Below, piece after piece: positions 6,995 to 14,700 of a DNA stretch of 54,337 nucleotides. The stretch comes from JACCVG01 sp034664165. Lineage in GTDB: Bacteria > Actinomycetota > Thermoleophilia > Solirubrobacterales > Thermoleophilaceae. Each line of letters starts with the position of its first letter. The first letter of the stretch is position 1. Location of the stretch: NCBI GenBank assembly GCA_034664165.1, contig JAXDIE010000049.1:1-54337 (forward strand), written 5' to 3'. Below the pieces are notes generated by a model that did no database searches, was not told where the DNA came from, and saw nothing but the letters and a program-made list of their open reading frames with translations. The position numbers and the translations under genes were made by a program.

Positions 6995-8478
6995 GGAAGG
7001 GCTTCGGGGGGCGCCTGGGCCAAGGGCAGGCGCAGTCGCAGGAGGAGTCCGCCTGTTTCCGAGCGGTCAGCTATCAGGGTGCCATCCATGGCCTCGGCGA
7101 AGCCGCGGGCCACTGAGAGCCCGAGCCCCAGCCCGCCGCCCGGGCTTCGGTCGTCCACATGCTGGAACGGATCGAACAGCCGCTCGCGCTGCCCGTCCGG
7201 CACGCCCGGGCCGCTGTCGCTCACCGTGATCTTCGCCGAGCGCTCTCCGGCTCGCGCGAACACCTCGATCGACCCCTCCCCGCCGTGGCGCACGGCGTTG
7301 TCCAGGATGTTCACGAAAATCCGCTCGAGCAGCCCAGGGTCGGCCTGAACCGGCGGAAGCCCTTCGGGAACATCGAGTACCAGCCGCTCCCGGGAGCCGG
7401 GAACGCCCAGCGCGGCGGCCGCGATGACCTCATCGATCGCCACCGGTCCGGCTCTGACGCCGAGCTCGCCCGCCTCCAGGCGGCTGGAGTCGAGCAGGTT
7501 GTCGACGATTCCGGCCAGCCGATCGGCCGAGGACTCGATCGTCTCGAGCAGGTCAGCGTGGTCTTGCTCGGACCACTGGACATCGGTCTGGCGCAGCGAG
7601 CTGACCGCAGCCTTGATGCCCGCAAGGGGAGTTCGAAGGTCGTGGCCGGCCCCAGCAAGCAGCGCGGTGCGCTGGCGATCCACGGCCGCCAGTGCCTGGG
7701 CCTCGCGGGCCTTGGCGGAGAGGTCCCTGGCGGCGTAAGCAGTCTCTGCGGCGGCGGCAAAAGCGTTGAGCACGCGCTGGTCCTCGGCGAAGAGCGCCGG
7801 GCCGCGCCCGACCAGGCGCACGTCACCGATCGGCACGTCGAAGCGGAGAGGAGCGGGGCTTCGGGAGGCCGGCCAGCCGGCGCGCTCGATCTCGACCCAC
7901 TCCCCGTCCTCCGGGGCACGCCCCTTCAGCAGCACCGACTCCATCCCGAACGTCTGCCGGGCGCGCTCGAGCACTCCCTGGAGGGTCTGCTCGCCGGCCA
8001 GGTCGGTGCCGGCCAGCGCAGAGATGGTCTCCGCCTCGGCGGCAGCCCGAGCCGCAGCGCGGCCGCGGCGTGCAGCGACCTCGACGGCCATGCTCACGAT
8101 GACCCCGACGACGATGAACACGACAAGCGCGAGCGCCTGGTCCTGGCGGGCGATGTCGAGCGTGTGGACCGGTTGGACGAAGAAGTAGTTGATGAGCACG
8201 GCGGCCAGCAGGGCCGAGATGACGGCCGCAACGACTCCGCCGACCAGCGCCACGGCTACCACCGCCAGCAGGTAGATCAGGGCCTTGCTCTCGATCGTCA
8301 GGCCGTCGCCGACCTCGGCGAGGGCAAACGTGAGCAGGGGCAGGCCGCCCGCGGTGAGCGCGGCGCCCGCGAGCCGGCGGTTCAGTCCGATCCCCAGCCC
8401 CGGGGTCCGCGTGCTCGGCACACCCTCCCCCAGAAGGTCCTCGGCACGGACGTGCGTGATCGGAGGGTGAGTGCTCAT
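6991..8478 (-). CDS. kdpD: KdpD-type sensor histidine kinase lacking the N-terminal KdpD/Usp domains, 495 aa
   Basis: Membrane sensor kinase. A DUF4118-type block of four membrane segments lies at about residues 30-130, followed by a GAF-like linker (about 170-270). The phosphoacceptor H-box is GAGHDLRTPLAGIKA, and the ATPase has its N-box in NILDNAVRHG and its G-boxes in DSGPGVP and GLGLGLSVA. Canonical KdpD is about 900 aa and starts with a cytosolic KdpD/Usp sensor region, which is absent here. The ATG at 8478 overlaps the permease stop (ATGA), so this short form is the real product, not a mis-called start. Probably senses K+ or turgor through the membrane/GAF part. Confidence 0.85.
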   Translation of the reverse strand: MSTHPPITHVRAEDLLGEGVPSTRTPGLGIGLNRRLAGAALTAGGLPLLTFALAEVGDGLTIESKALIYLLAVVAVALVGGVVAAVISALLAAVLINYFFVQPVHTLDIARQDQALALVVFIVVGVIVSMAVEVAARRGRAAARAAAEAETISALAGTDLAGEQTLQGVLERARQTFGMESVLLKGRAPEDGEWVEIERAGWPASRSPAPLRFDVPIGDVRLVGRGPALFAEDQRVLNAFAAAAETAYAARDLSAKAREAQALAAVDRQRTALLAGAGHDLRTPLAGIKAAVSSLRQTDVQWSEQDHADLLETIESSADRLAGIVDNLLDSSRLEAGELGVRAGPVAIDEVIAAAALGVPGSRERLVLDVPEGLPPVQADPGLLERIFVNILDNAVRHGGEGSIEVFARAGERSAKITVSDSGPGVPDGQRERLFDPFQHVDDRSPGGGLGLGLSVARGFAEAMDGTLIADRSETGGLLLRLRLPLAQAPPEALP

Positions 8479-10394
8479 CTCGGTGCCTCGGAGCCGCCGA
8501 GCACCCACGGCACGCTGGTCACCGTCACGGATGGCTCGAACAGCAGGCGACCCTTCAGGCGGAGTGCCGTCTGGTTGTGCAACAGGTGCTGCCACCAGTG
8601 TGAGACCACGTACTCCGGAATGATGACCGAGACGACTCCCCCGGGATGCTCGCGCCGGAGGTGGCGGACGAACTCGCGGATCGGCGCGACCGTCTCCCGG
8701 TAGGGGGACTCGATGACGGTGAGCGGGACGGTCATGCCGCGCTCGACCCAATCGCGGGCCAGGGCGTCCTCCCCGTCGGTGGTGGCGATCTGCACCGCCT
8801 GGAGCGTCGCCGGGCTGGTGGCCTGCGCGAATGCGAGGGCCCTCAGCGTAGGCTCGAGCAGGTTGGACACCAGAACAACCGCGTGAATCTGGGTCGGGAT
8901 CGGCACGCCCGAGGCGCTGGGAGCCAGCTCCGTCCGGACGTGTTCGTAGTGCCTGGCCACGGCCTTCATCGCGACGAACAGAATCGGGGCCGCGACCACG
9001 ACTATCCAAGCCCCCTCGGCGAACTTCGTGACGAGAACGATCACGAACACGAGCGCTGTCACCAGCGCACCGAGCGCGTTCAGGGCGCGGCGGCGCTGGA
9101 GGGAGCCCCGGGCCTCGCCGGAGCCGTCGGCGCCGAGCAGCTGGGTCCAGTGCCGGACCATGCCCGCCTGGCTCAGCGTGAAGGACAGGAACACACCCAG
9201 GATGTAGAGCTGGATCAGCCTCGTCACGTCGGCGTCGAAGGCAACGATCAAGGCGCCGGCGACAGCCGCCAGCAGGACGATGCCATTGGAGAAGACGAGG
9301 CGGTCACCGCGGTTGGCCAGCTGGCGCGGCAGGTACTCGTCGCGCCCCAGAAGCGAGGCCAGCACCGGGAACCCGTTGAAGGCGGTGTTGGCGGCGAGGA
9401 CCAGGATCGCGGCTGTGAACGCCTGCAGCAGGAAGAACGGGACGGTCTGGCCGAACGCCGCGATCCCGATCTGGCTCAGCGCGGTGCGCTGGAGACCATC
9501 GGCCGGGAAGCCGATAAGGGCCGAGGGATCCTCCGCCATGTGGACCTTCGCGAGTACCGCCAGCACGGTGATGCCCGCGAACATGGTCACCGCGAGAAAG
9601 CCCATGATCACGAGGGTCATGGCGGCATTCCGGCTCTTGGGCTCCTCAAACGCGGGCACGCCGTTTGACACCGCCTCGACGCCGGTGAGCGCCGTGCAGC
9701 CCGATGCGAATGCCCGCAGGACCAGGAACACGGTGAAGAGCCCGCCGGTCTCCGCCATGCTGCGCAGCTGGTAGTGGGCGCTCTCGGCGGTGAGGCCGGC
9801 ACCGAACATCACCTTCGCGAAGCCGACGACCAGCAGCGCGTAGACGATCAGCACAAACCCGTAGGTCGGCACCGCAAACGCACGGCCGGACTCCTTGACC
9901 CCGCGGAGGTTGGCCACGCTCAGGATCACGACGAACCCGAGCGAGAGCATCACCGCGTCGGGCGCGAGGGCCGGAAAGGCGCTCGTTATGGCCGCGACCC
10001 CCGCGACGACCGACACGGCCACGGTCAGCACGTAGTCGATCAGGAGGGCGCACGCCGCGACCAGCGAGGCGTCCTTGCCGAGGTTCTCGCGGCTCACGGT
10101 GTAGGCGCCGCCTCCGTTGGGGTAGGCGAAGCACGTCTGTCTGTAGGAGGCGACGACGATGACCAACAACAGGACCACTGCCCCGGCGAGCAGCGGCGTC
10201 AGGTGCAGCAGCGCAAGCCCGCCCAGGCCGAGCACGAGAACGATCTGCTCCGTCGCGTAGGCCACCGAGGACAGCGGGTCCGAGCAGAACACGGGCAGCG
10301 CGAGCCGTTTGGGGAGGAGCGTCTCTGAGAGCCGGTCGCTGCGCAGCGGATGACCCAGGAGGGAGCGCGACAGGCCGTTTGCGATTGATGTCAT
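8475..10394 (-). CDS. KimA-like APC-superfamily potassium permease, 639 aa
   Basis: Polytopic APC-superfamily permease with about 12 membrane segments and a soluble C-terminal domain of roughly 170 residues. The N-terminal signature SDPLSSVAYATEQI closely matches the corresponding segment of Bacillus KimA (YdaO), a high-affinity K+/H+ symporter. Length and the Usp-like C-terminal domain also fit. Many databases label such proteins amino acid permeases. Co-translation with KdpD/KdpE (ATGA overlap at 8475-8478) supports K+ as the substrate. KimA homologues can be inhibited by c-di-AMP; no c-di-AMP riboswitch is apparent in the 80-nt upstream gap. Confidence 0.78.
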   Translation of the reverse strand: MTSIANGLSRSLLGHPLRSDRLSETLLPKRLALPVFCSDPLSSVAYATEQIVLVLGLGGLALLHLTPLLAGAVVLLLVIVVASYRQTCFAYPNGGGAYTVSRENLGKDASLVAACALLIDYVLTVAVSVVAGVAAITSAFPALAPDAVMLSLGFVVILSVANLRGVKESGRAFAVPTYGFVLIVYALLVVGFAKVMFGAGLTAESAHYQLRSMAETGGLFTVFLVLRAFASGCTALTGVEAVSNGVPAFEEPKSRNAAMTLVIMGFLAVTMFAGITVLAVLAKVHMAEDPSALIGFPADGLQRTALSQIGIAAFGQTVPFFLLQAFTAAILVLAANTAFNGFPVLASLLGRDEYLPRQLANRGDRLVFSNGIVLLAAVAGALIVAFDADVTRLIQLYILGVFLSFTLSQAGMVRHWTQLLGADGSGEARGSLQRRRALNALGALVTALVFVIVLVTKFAEGAWIVVVAAPILFVAMKAVARHYEHVRTELAPSASGVPIPTQIHAVVLVSNLLEPTLRALAFAQATSPATLQAVQIATTDGEDALARDWVERGMTVPLTVIESPYRETVAPIREFVRHLRREHPGGVVSVIIPEYVVSHWWQHLLHNQTALRLKGRLLFEPSVTVTSVPWVLGGSEAPR

Positions 10395-10474
10395 GGACCC
10401 GTAATAGCGCTGTCGCGGAGGCCCGCGCCCGATCTTTACGGAATCCCTACGGCGCCCGGGGGTACCCTCGATAC

Positions 10475-12064
10475 ATGGCCCCGCGCTCTGCCTGGTCCCC
10501 CTTCCGCCACCCGGTCTACCGGGTGCTCTGGACAGCGCAGCTCGGCTCCAACATCGGCACCTGGATGCAGCTGGTGGGGGCGCAGTGGCTGATGGGCACC
10601 CTGGGAGGCAGCATCGCGCTGGTCGCGGCGATCCAGACGGCCATGACCCTGCCCGTGGTGCTTCTGGCCATGCCCGGCGGCGCCATCGGGGATGTGTTCG
10701 ACCGGCGCAAGGTGCTGATCGTCTCCCAGAGCTTCATGCTGGCCTGCGCCGGCGGCTTGGCGCTGGTCTCGGCGACCGGCGTCGCGAGCCCGGGAGCGAT
10801 CCTGGCCTTGACGTTCGCGCTCGGCGCCGGCCAGGCGGTGCAGCTCCCCTGCTGGCAGGCGGTCCAGCCCGAGCTGGTGGACCGTGAGGAGATCCCCCAG
10901 GCATCGGCCCTGGCGGGCATCAGCATGAACATCGCGCGCGCCGTCGGCCCGGCCCTCGGCGGCGTGGCGGTCGCGCTCGCCGGCCCGAGCATGTGCTTCG
11001 CCCTCAACGCGGTCTCCTTCGCGGTGGTCACGACGGTGACGTGGCGCTGGCGTCGCCACACGCCCGAGCGGCCGCTTGGGGCCGAGCACATGGGCTCCGC
11101 CATCCGCGCCGGGCTCCGGTACGTGCGCAGCTCGCCGCGGATCCGGGCGGTCCTTGCCCGCGGGGCGATCTTCGTGTCCTGTGCCAGCGCCGTATGGGCG
11201 CTCCTGCCTTCGCTCGCCCGCGATCGGCTGGACCTGGGGGCCAGCGGTTACGGCCTGCTCCTGGGCCTGGTGGGGCTCGGAGCGGTCCTGGGAGCTTTCG
11301 GGCTGCCCCGCCTGCGTCGCCGCTTCACGACCAACCAGATCGTCACCACCAGCTCGCTCACCGCGGCGGTCGCCACCACGGTGATCGGGCTCTCGAGCTC
11401 GGTCCTGCCGGTGGGCGCTGCGCTGCTGCTCTCAGGCGCATCGTGGATCGGCGTTCTGGCGTCACTGAACGCCAGCGCCCAGCTGGCGCTGCCCGGATGG
11501 GTCCGCGCACGCGGGATGTCCGTCTACCTGACGACCTTTTTCGGCGGCCAGGCGATCGGAGGGCTTCTGTGGGGAGTGGTGGCGCAGCACACGGGCCTGG
11601 GCCCAGCGATGCTCATCGTCGCGGCCACCCTGGCGATCGGCAGCCTGGCGACTTTCGTCTTCCCCCTGGCCCAGAGCTCGGGGGTCGACCTCTCGCCCGC
11701 CGACGAGGATCTGCCCGCGCCCGAGCTGGCCCTGGATCGCGAGCCCGCGCACGGGCCCGTCCTCGTCACGGTGGAGTACATGGTGGCGGCGGAGAACCAC
11801 GAGGCCTTCCGGGAGGCCCTGGCCCGGAGGGGGCGGGCGCGACGGCGGAGCGGAGCCGAGCGCTGGAGCCTCTACCAGGACGCCGTGGACCCCGACCGAT
11901 TCGTCGAGACCTTCGTGGTCCCCACCTGGGAGGAGCACCTGCGGCAGCACACCGAGCGGCATACGGCCCTTGACGTCAGGCAGCGGGACGAGGCGATGGC
12001 ATTGGTCAAGGAGGGCACCGAGCCGGTGATCGAGCACCTGCTCTACGCGTACGACAGCCGCTAG
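10475..12064 (+). CDS. MFS transporter with C-terminal soluble domain (MFS_3/EntS-like), 529 aa
   Basis: Major facilitator exporter of the MFS_3 group. The N-terminus (FRHPVYRVLWTAQLGSNIGTWMQ) is diagnostic, and about 12 membrane segments run to residue 410. The inter-repeat loop GGAIGDVFDRRK is present. The C-terminal 110 residues form a soluble domain resembling the ABM-like extension of this group (VTVEYMVAAENHEAF... RFVETFVVPTWEEH). ATG 10475 was chosen to match family N-termini. Probably drug or siderophore efflux; substrate unknown. It diverges from the KimA-like permease and converges on greA. Confidence 0.87.
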   Translation: MAPRSAWSPFRHPVYRVLWTAQLGSNIGTWMQLVGAQWLMGTLGGSIALVAAIQTAMTLPVVLLAMPGGAIGDVFDRRKVLIVSQSFMLACAGGLALVSATGVASPGAILALTFALGAGQAVQLPCWQAVQPELVDREEIPQASALAGISMNIARAVGPALGGVAVALAGPSMCFALNAVSFAVVTTVTWRWRRHTPERPLGAEHMGSAIRAGLRYVRSSPRIRAVLARGAIFVSCASAVWALLPSLARDRLDLGASGYGLLLGLVGLGAVLGAFGLPRLRRRFTTNQIVTTSSLTAAVATTVIGLSSSVLPVGAALLLSGASWIGVLASLNASAQLALPGWVRARGMSVYLTTFFGGQAIGGLLWGVVAQHTGLGPAMLIVAATLAIGSLATFVFPLAQSSGVDLSPADEDLPAPELALDREPAHGPVLVTVEYMVAAENHEAFREALARRGRARRRSGAERWSLYQDAVDPDRFVETFVVPTWEEHLRQHTERHTALDVRQRDEAMALVKEGTEPVIEHLLYAYDSR

Positions 12065-12071
12065 CGCGGCT
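12056..12071. terminator. Short hairpin between convergent MFS and greA genes
   Basis: AGCCGC-TAGC-GCGGCT forms a 6-bp perfect stem with a 4-nt loop, covering the MFS stop (12062-12064) and reaching the greA stop (12070-12072). No T-tract, so it is a weak terminator candidate for either strand. Confidence 0.35.
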
Positions 12072-12531
12072 ACTTGACCGAGACGACCTTGAAGGAGCGC
12101 GACCCCTTGGGGGTCTCGACCTTGGTGGTCTGGCCGACCTTGGTGCCACGCAATGCGACGCCCACGGGCGACTCGATCGACAGCAGCCCCTTGGCAACAT
12201 CGGCCTCGTGTGGGGAGACCAGCGTGTAGGTGATCTCGCGCCCGCCGTCGTCCTTGATCTCCACAGTGGAGCCGAACTCCGCCACGTCGCCGCTCTTGCT
12301 GACCTCCACGATCTCTGCATCCAGAAGCTGGGTCCGGATCTTTGCGATCTTGGCCTCGAGGTGCGCGAGGGCCTCCTTCGCAGCGTGGTACTCCGCGTTT
12401 TCCTTGAGGTCGCCCCACTCACGCGCGACCTTGATCTGCTCGGCCAATTCGGCTCTGCCGGCGCTCTCCATCTGCTCGACCTCGGCGATCAGCGCCTGGC
12501 GGCCTTCCTCGGTCATCGTCGTTCGTTCCAT
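12070..12531 (-). CDS. greA: Transcription elongation factor GreA, 153 aa
   Basis: GreA stimulates cleavage of backtracked RNA in stalled RNA polymerase. The N-terminal antiparallel coiled coil (about residues 5-80) contains EEGRQALIAEVEQ and the acidic tip REWGDLKENAEYHAAKE, with the D and E residues that reach the active site. The C-terminal FKBP-like domain (80-153) ends in GSRSFKVVSVK. Length is typical. Start ATG 12531; a second ATG (MTEEGR) five codons downstream may be the true start. It diverges from the secreted protein. Confidence 0.96.
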   Translation of the reverse strand: MERTTMTEEGRQALIAEVEQMESAGRAELAEQIKVAREWGDLKENAEYHAAKEALAHLEAKIAKIRTQLLDAEIVEVSKSGDVAEFGSTVEIKDDGGREITYTLVSPHEADVAKGLLSIESPVGVALRGTKVGQTTKVETPKGSRSFKVVSVK

Positions 12532-12680
12532 CGTTCGACGTTAGCAGGGACCCGGAAATCCGCTTCGAATAGGCCTTTGTGGGTAGAACAGGACTACTTA
12601 TGGGATTAATTCGCCTATTGACCCGTCCCGCGGGGTATCCTGCCCTGTCGAGGGAGATCGTTCAACTGAAGGGACTGACG

Positions 12681-13712
12681 ATGAGGAACCGAGTTTTGAC
12701 GGTCGTCGCCTTGGGGGCAGCGCTGCTTGCAGTCGCACCCGCAACGGCTTCGGCAGCGTCAAACAAGACGAAGTACGAGCCGAAGCTGACCGAGTACAAG
12801 GGCACCAGCGCCGTCGGTGGGCTCTGCCTGATCCAGGGCGTTACCTGCCCGTCGATCAGCAACACCAACGGGGCCGGGTACCTGCGTACGTCGGGCAACT
12901 CGCTCCTGGGTGTCCTGGCCAACGCCACGGGCACATGGACCAGCCCGGTCTTCAAGTACAAGGGTGCGGCGGGCGATGACGCGGAGAACATCGAGTTCAC
13001 GATGGATCGCCGCGCCAACGTGACCAACCTGGTCGAGGCCGAGGGCGATGCCACCTACAGCGTTGAGCTGGTCGGTGGAGGCAAGACCTTCGAGCTGGTC
13101 GACAACAAGACGCTGACCGGTGCCAAGAACTTCACGGGTATCGGGGCAGACGTCCCGACCTCGAAGCTCGAGGACGGCACCAATTACCAGATCCGGATTG
13201 TCACCGCGTACGACACCACGGTGACCGTGGTCGGCCAGTTCGCATTCGCCGACTACAAGGACATCGCGCTGACCGCCAAGGCGGCATCGGGCGGTGGCGG
13301 TTCGAACCAGGGCGGCAAGAACGGCAAGAACGGCAACCGGGGCAAGCCCGGCAAGGACGGCCGTGGCGCGAAGAACGCCTGCAAGGGCAAGACGCCTTCC
13401 GCCAAGGATCTCCGTGACATGATCAAGAAGGGCAAGAACCAGAAGGCCAATGTCCACGGAAGCCGTCTGCGTCTGAAGGTCAGCAACAAGAAGCACGGCG
13501 TCGACTGCCGCGTTCAGGTCATTGGCCAGGCAAAGGGTGCCACCAAGACCGACCGCGTTCGCGTCGCCAGGAACAAGACGAAGACCCTGAGCATGCAGAT
13601 CAAGAAGAGCAAGGCTGCTTCTCTTGCATCTGCCAAGAAGGTCAAGATGAAGTACAAGCTCAAGGTCGAGGGTCGCAAGGCCAAGGTCAACGACAAGGTC
13701 CGCGTCAAGTAG
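12681..13712 (+). CDS. Secreted Lys-rich protein with Gly-X-Y linker, 343 aa
   Basis: No family recognised. A Sec signal peptide covers about residues 1-25 (cleavage after ATASA). A globular, beta-rich region (30-200) with a Cys pair follows, then a flexible Gly-rich stretch near 203-230 (GGGGSNQGG, GKPGKDGRG) reminiscent of collagen triplets. The C-terminal ~110 residues are strongly basic, with many Lys-Lys and Lys-x-Lys pairs and two Cys. ATG 12681 follows AAGGGA. The gene is AAG-rich and locally lower in GC than its neighbours. It is probably exported and binds a polyanion (cell wall, DNA or polysaccharide), which is an inference from charge only. Confidence 0.75.
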   Translation: MRNRVLTVVALGAALLAVAPATASAASNKTKYEPKLTEYKGTSAVGGLCLIQGVTCPSISNTNGAGYLRTSGNSLLGVLANATGTWTSPVFKYKGAAGDDAENIEFTMDRRANVTNLVEAEGDATYSVELVGGGKTFELVDNKTLTGAKNFTGIGADVPTSKLEDGTNYQIRIVTAYDTTVTVVGQFAFADYKDIALTAKAASGGGGSNQGGKNGKNGNRGKPGKDGRGAKNACKGKTPSAKDLRDMIKKGKNQKANVHGSRLRLKVSNKKHGVDCRVQVIGQAKGATKTDRVRVARNKTKTLSMQIKKSKAASLASAKKVKMKYKLKVEGRKAKVNDKVRVK

Positions 13713-13736
13713 CCAGACGCAGCGATTCGCAGCATT

Positions 13737-13763
13737 CGACGGCCCGCCACTGGCGGGCCGTCG
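13737..13763. terminator. Strong bidirectional terminator hairpin
   Basis: A 12-bp perfect stem (CGACGGCCCGCC / GGCGGGCCGTCG) with a 3-nt loop ACT lies between the secreted protein ending at 13712 and the convergent dehydrogenase ending at 13767. It is followed by TCGTT on the plus strand. Confidence 0.75.
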
Positions 13764-13766
13764 TCG

Positions 13767-14615
13767 TTACCGGGAGTACTCGAAGAAGCCGCGGCCGCTC
13801 TTGCGGCCCAGGTGGCCCGAGACCACCATGCGCTTCATCAGCGGCGGGGGCGCGTACTCGTCGCGCTTGAACTCCTCATAGAGGGAGTCACAGACGCTGT
13901 AGAGCACGTCGAGGCCTATGAAGTCGCACAGGGTCAGCGGGCCCATCGGGTGGCCGCAGCCGAGCTTCATGCCCTCGTCGATGTCCTCGCGGGTCGCGAA
14001 GCCCTCCTCGTACATCCGCACCGCTGCCATCAGGTAGGGCACCAACAGGAAGTTCACGATGAACCCCGAGCGGTCCTTGGTGTGGATCGGGGTCTTGCCG
14101 ATGGTGGTGGCGAAGGTGTCTGCGCGGGAGATGGCGTCCTCCGAGGTGTCCAGGCCGATCACGATCTCGACCAGCTTCATCACCGGCACGGGTGAGAAGA
14201 AGTGGAGGCCGAGCACCTTGTCGGGCCGCCCGGTCGCCGCCGCCAGCCCGGCGATGGGGATGGACGAGGTGTTCGAGGCCAGCAGCCCTTCCGGCTTGAC
14301 GACCTTGTCCAGGCGCCCGAAGAGGTCCGCCTTGATCTCGGCGTTCTCGACGATCGCCTCGACCACGAGGTCTGCGTCGGCAAAGGCGTCCAGGTCGGTC
14401 GTCCAGCCGATCCGGCCGGTCAGCTCCTCGGCCTGCTCCGCGTCCATCTTGCCCCGGGACACGGCGTGGTTCACCGAGGTGGCCAGGCGCTCGCGCGAAT
14501 GGTCGAGCGGGCCCTGCTCGGGCTCGTAGAGCATGACGTGGACGCCGGCCCGGGCAGCGGACTCCGCGATGCCAGACCCCATGAAGCCGGCCCCGGCTAC
14601 TCCGATCAGTTCCAT
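13767..14615 (-). CDS. 3-hydroxyacyl-CoA (3-hydroxybutyryl-CoA) dehydrogenase, 282 aa
   Basis: NAD(P)-dependent oxidation of 3-hydroxyacyl-CoA to 3-oxoacyl-CoA, as in FadB2/PaaH/Hbd. The N-terminal Rossmann motif is GVAGAGFMGSGIA. The catalytic His lies in GLHFFSPVPVMKLVE (about residue 140), with the Ser/Asn partners SNTSSIPI upstream and FIVNFLLVPYL downstream. The C-terminal helical domain includes GCGHPMGPLTL. Length matches the single-domain family. Monocistronic-looking, between two hairpins. Probably serves beta-oxidation alongside the ACADs in the window. Confidence 0.94.
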   Translation of the reverse strand: MELIGVAGAGFMGSGIAESAARAGVHVMLYEPEQGPLDHSRERLATSVNHAVSRGKMDAEQAEELTGRIGWTTDLDAFADADLVVEAIVENAEIKADLFGRLDKVVKPEGLLASNTSSIPIAGLAAATGRPDKVLGLHFFSPVPVMKLVEIVIGLDTSEDAISRADTFATTIGKTPIHTKDRSGFIVNFLLVPYLMAAVRMYEEGFATREDIDEGMKLGCGHPMGPLTLCDFIGLDVLYSVCDSLYEEFKRDEYAPPPLMKRMVVSGHLGRKSGRGFFEYSR

Positions 14616-14675
14616 GCCCCGAGGCTATCCATGCCACCAGGGGCAGGGTTCGTGATCTTGCGACCGATCCTGTGC

Positions 14676-14691
14676 GAGCCGTTGTCGGCTC
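14676..14691. terminator. Hairpin downstream of the TolB-like gene
   Basis: GAGCCG-TTGT-CGGCTC, a 6-bp perfect stem with a 4-nt loop, begins 10 nt beyond the end of the minus-strand gene that stops at 14701. No T-tract. It lies in the 85-nt gap before the dehydrogenase. Confidence 0.4.
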
Positions 14692-14700
14692 TCGCCAAAT

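Noticed and set aside
10395..10474. c-di-AMP riboswitch upstream of the KimA-like gene
   Set aside because: The gap is only 80 nt and lacks the conserved ydaO-type core.
12617..12640. TTGACC...TATCCT promoter-like pair before the secreted protein
   Set aside because: Spacing is only 12 nt, too short for a standard promoter.
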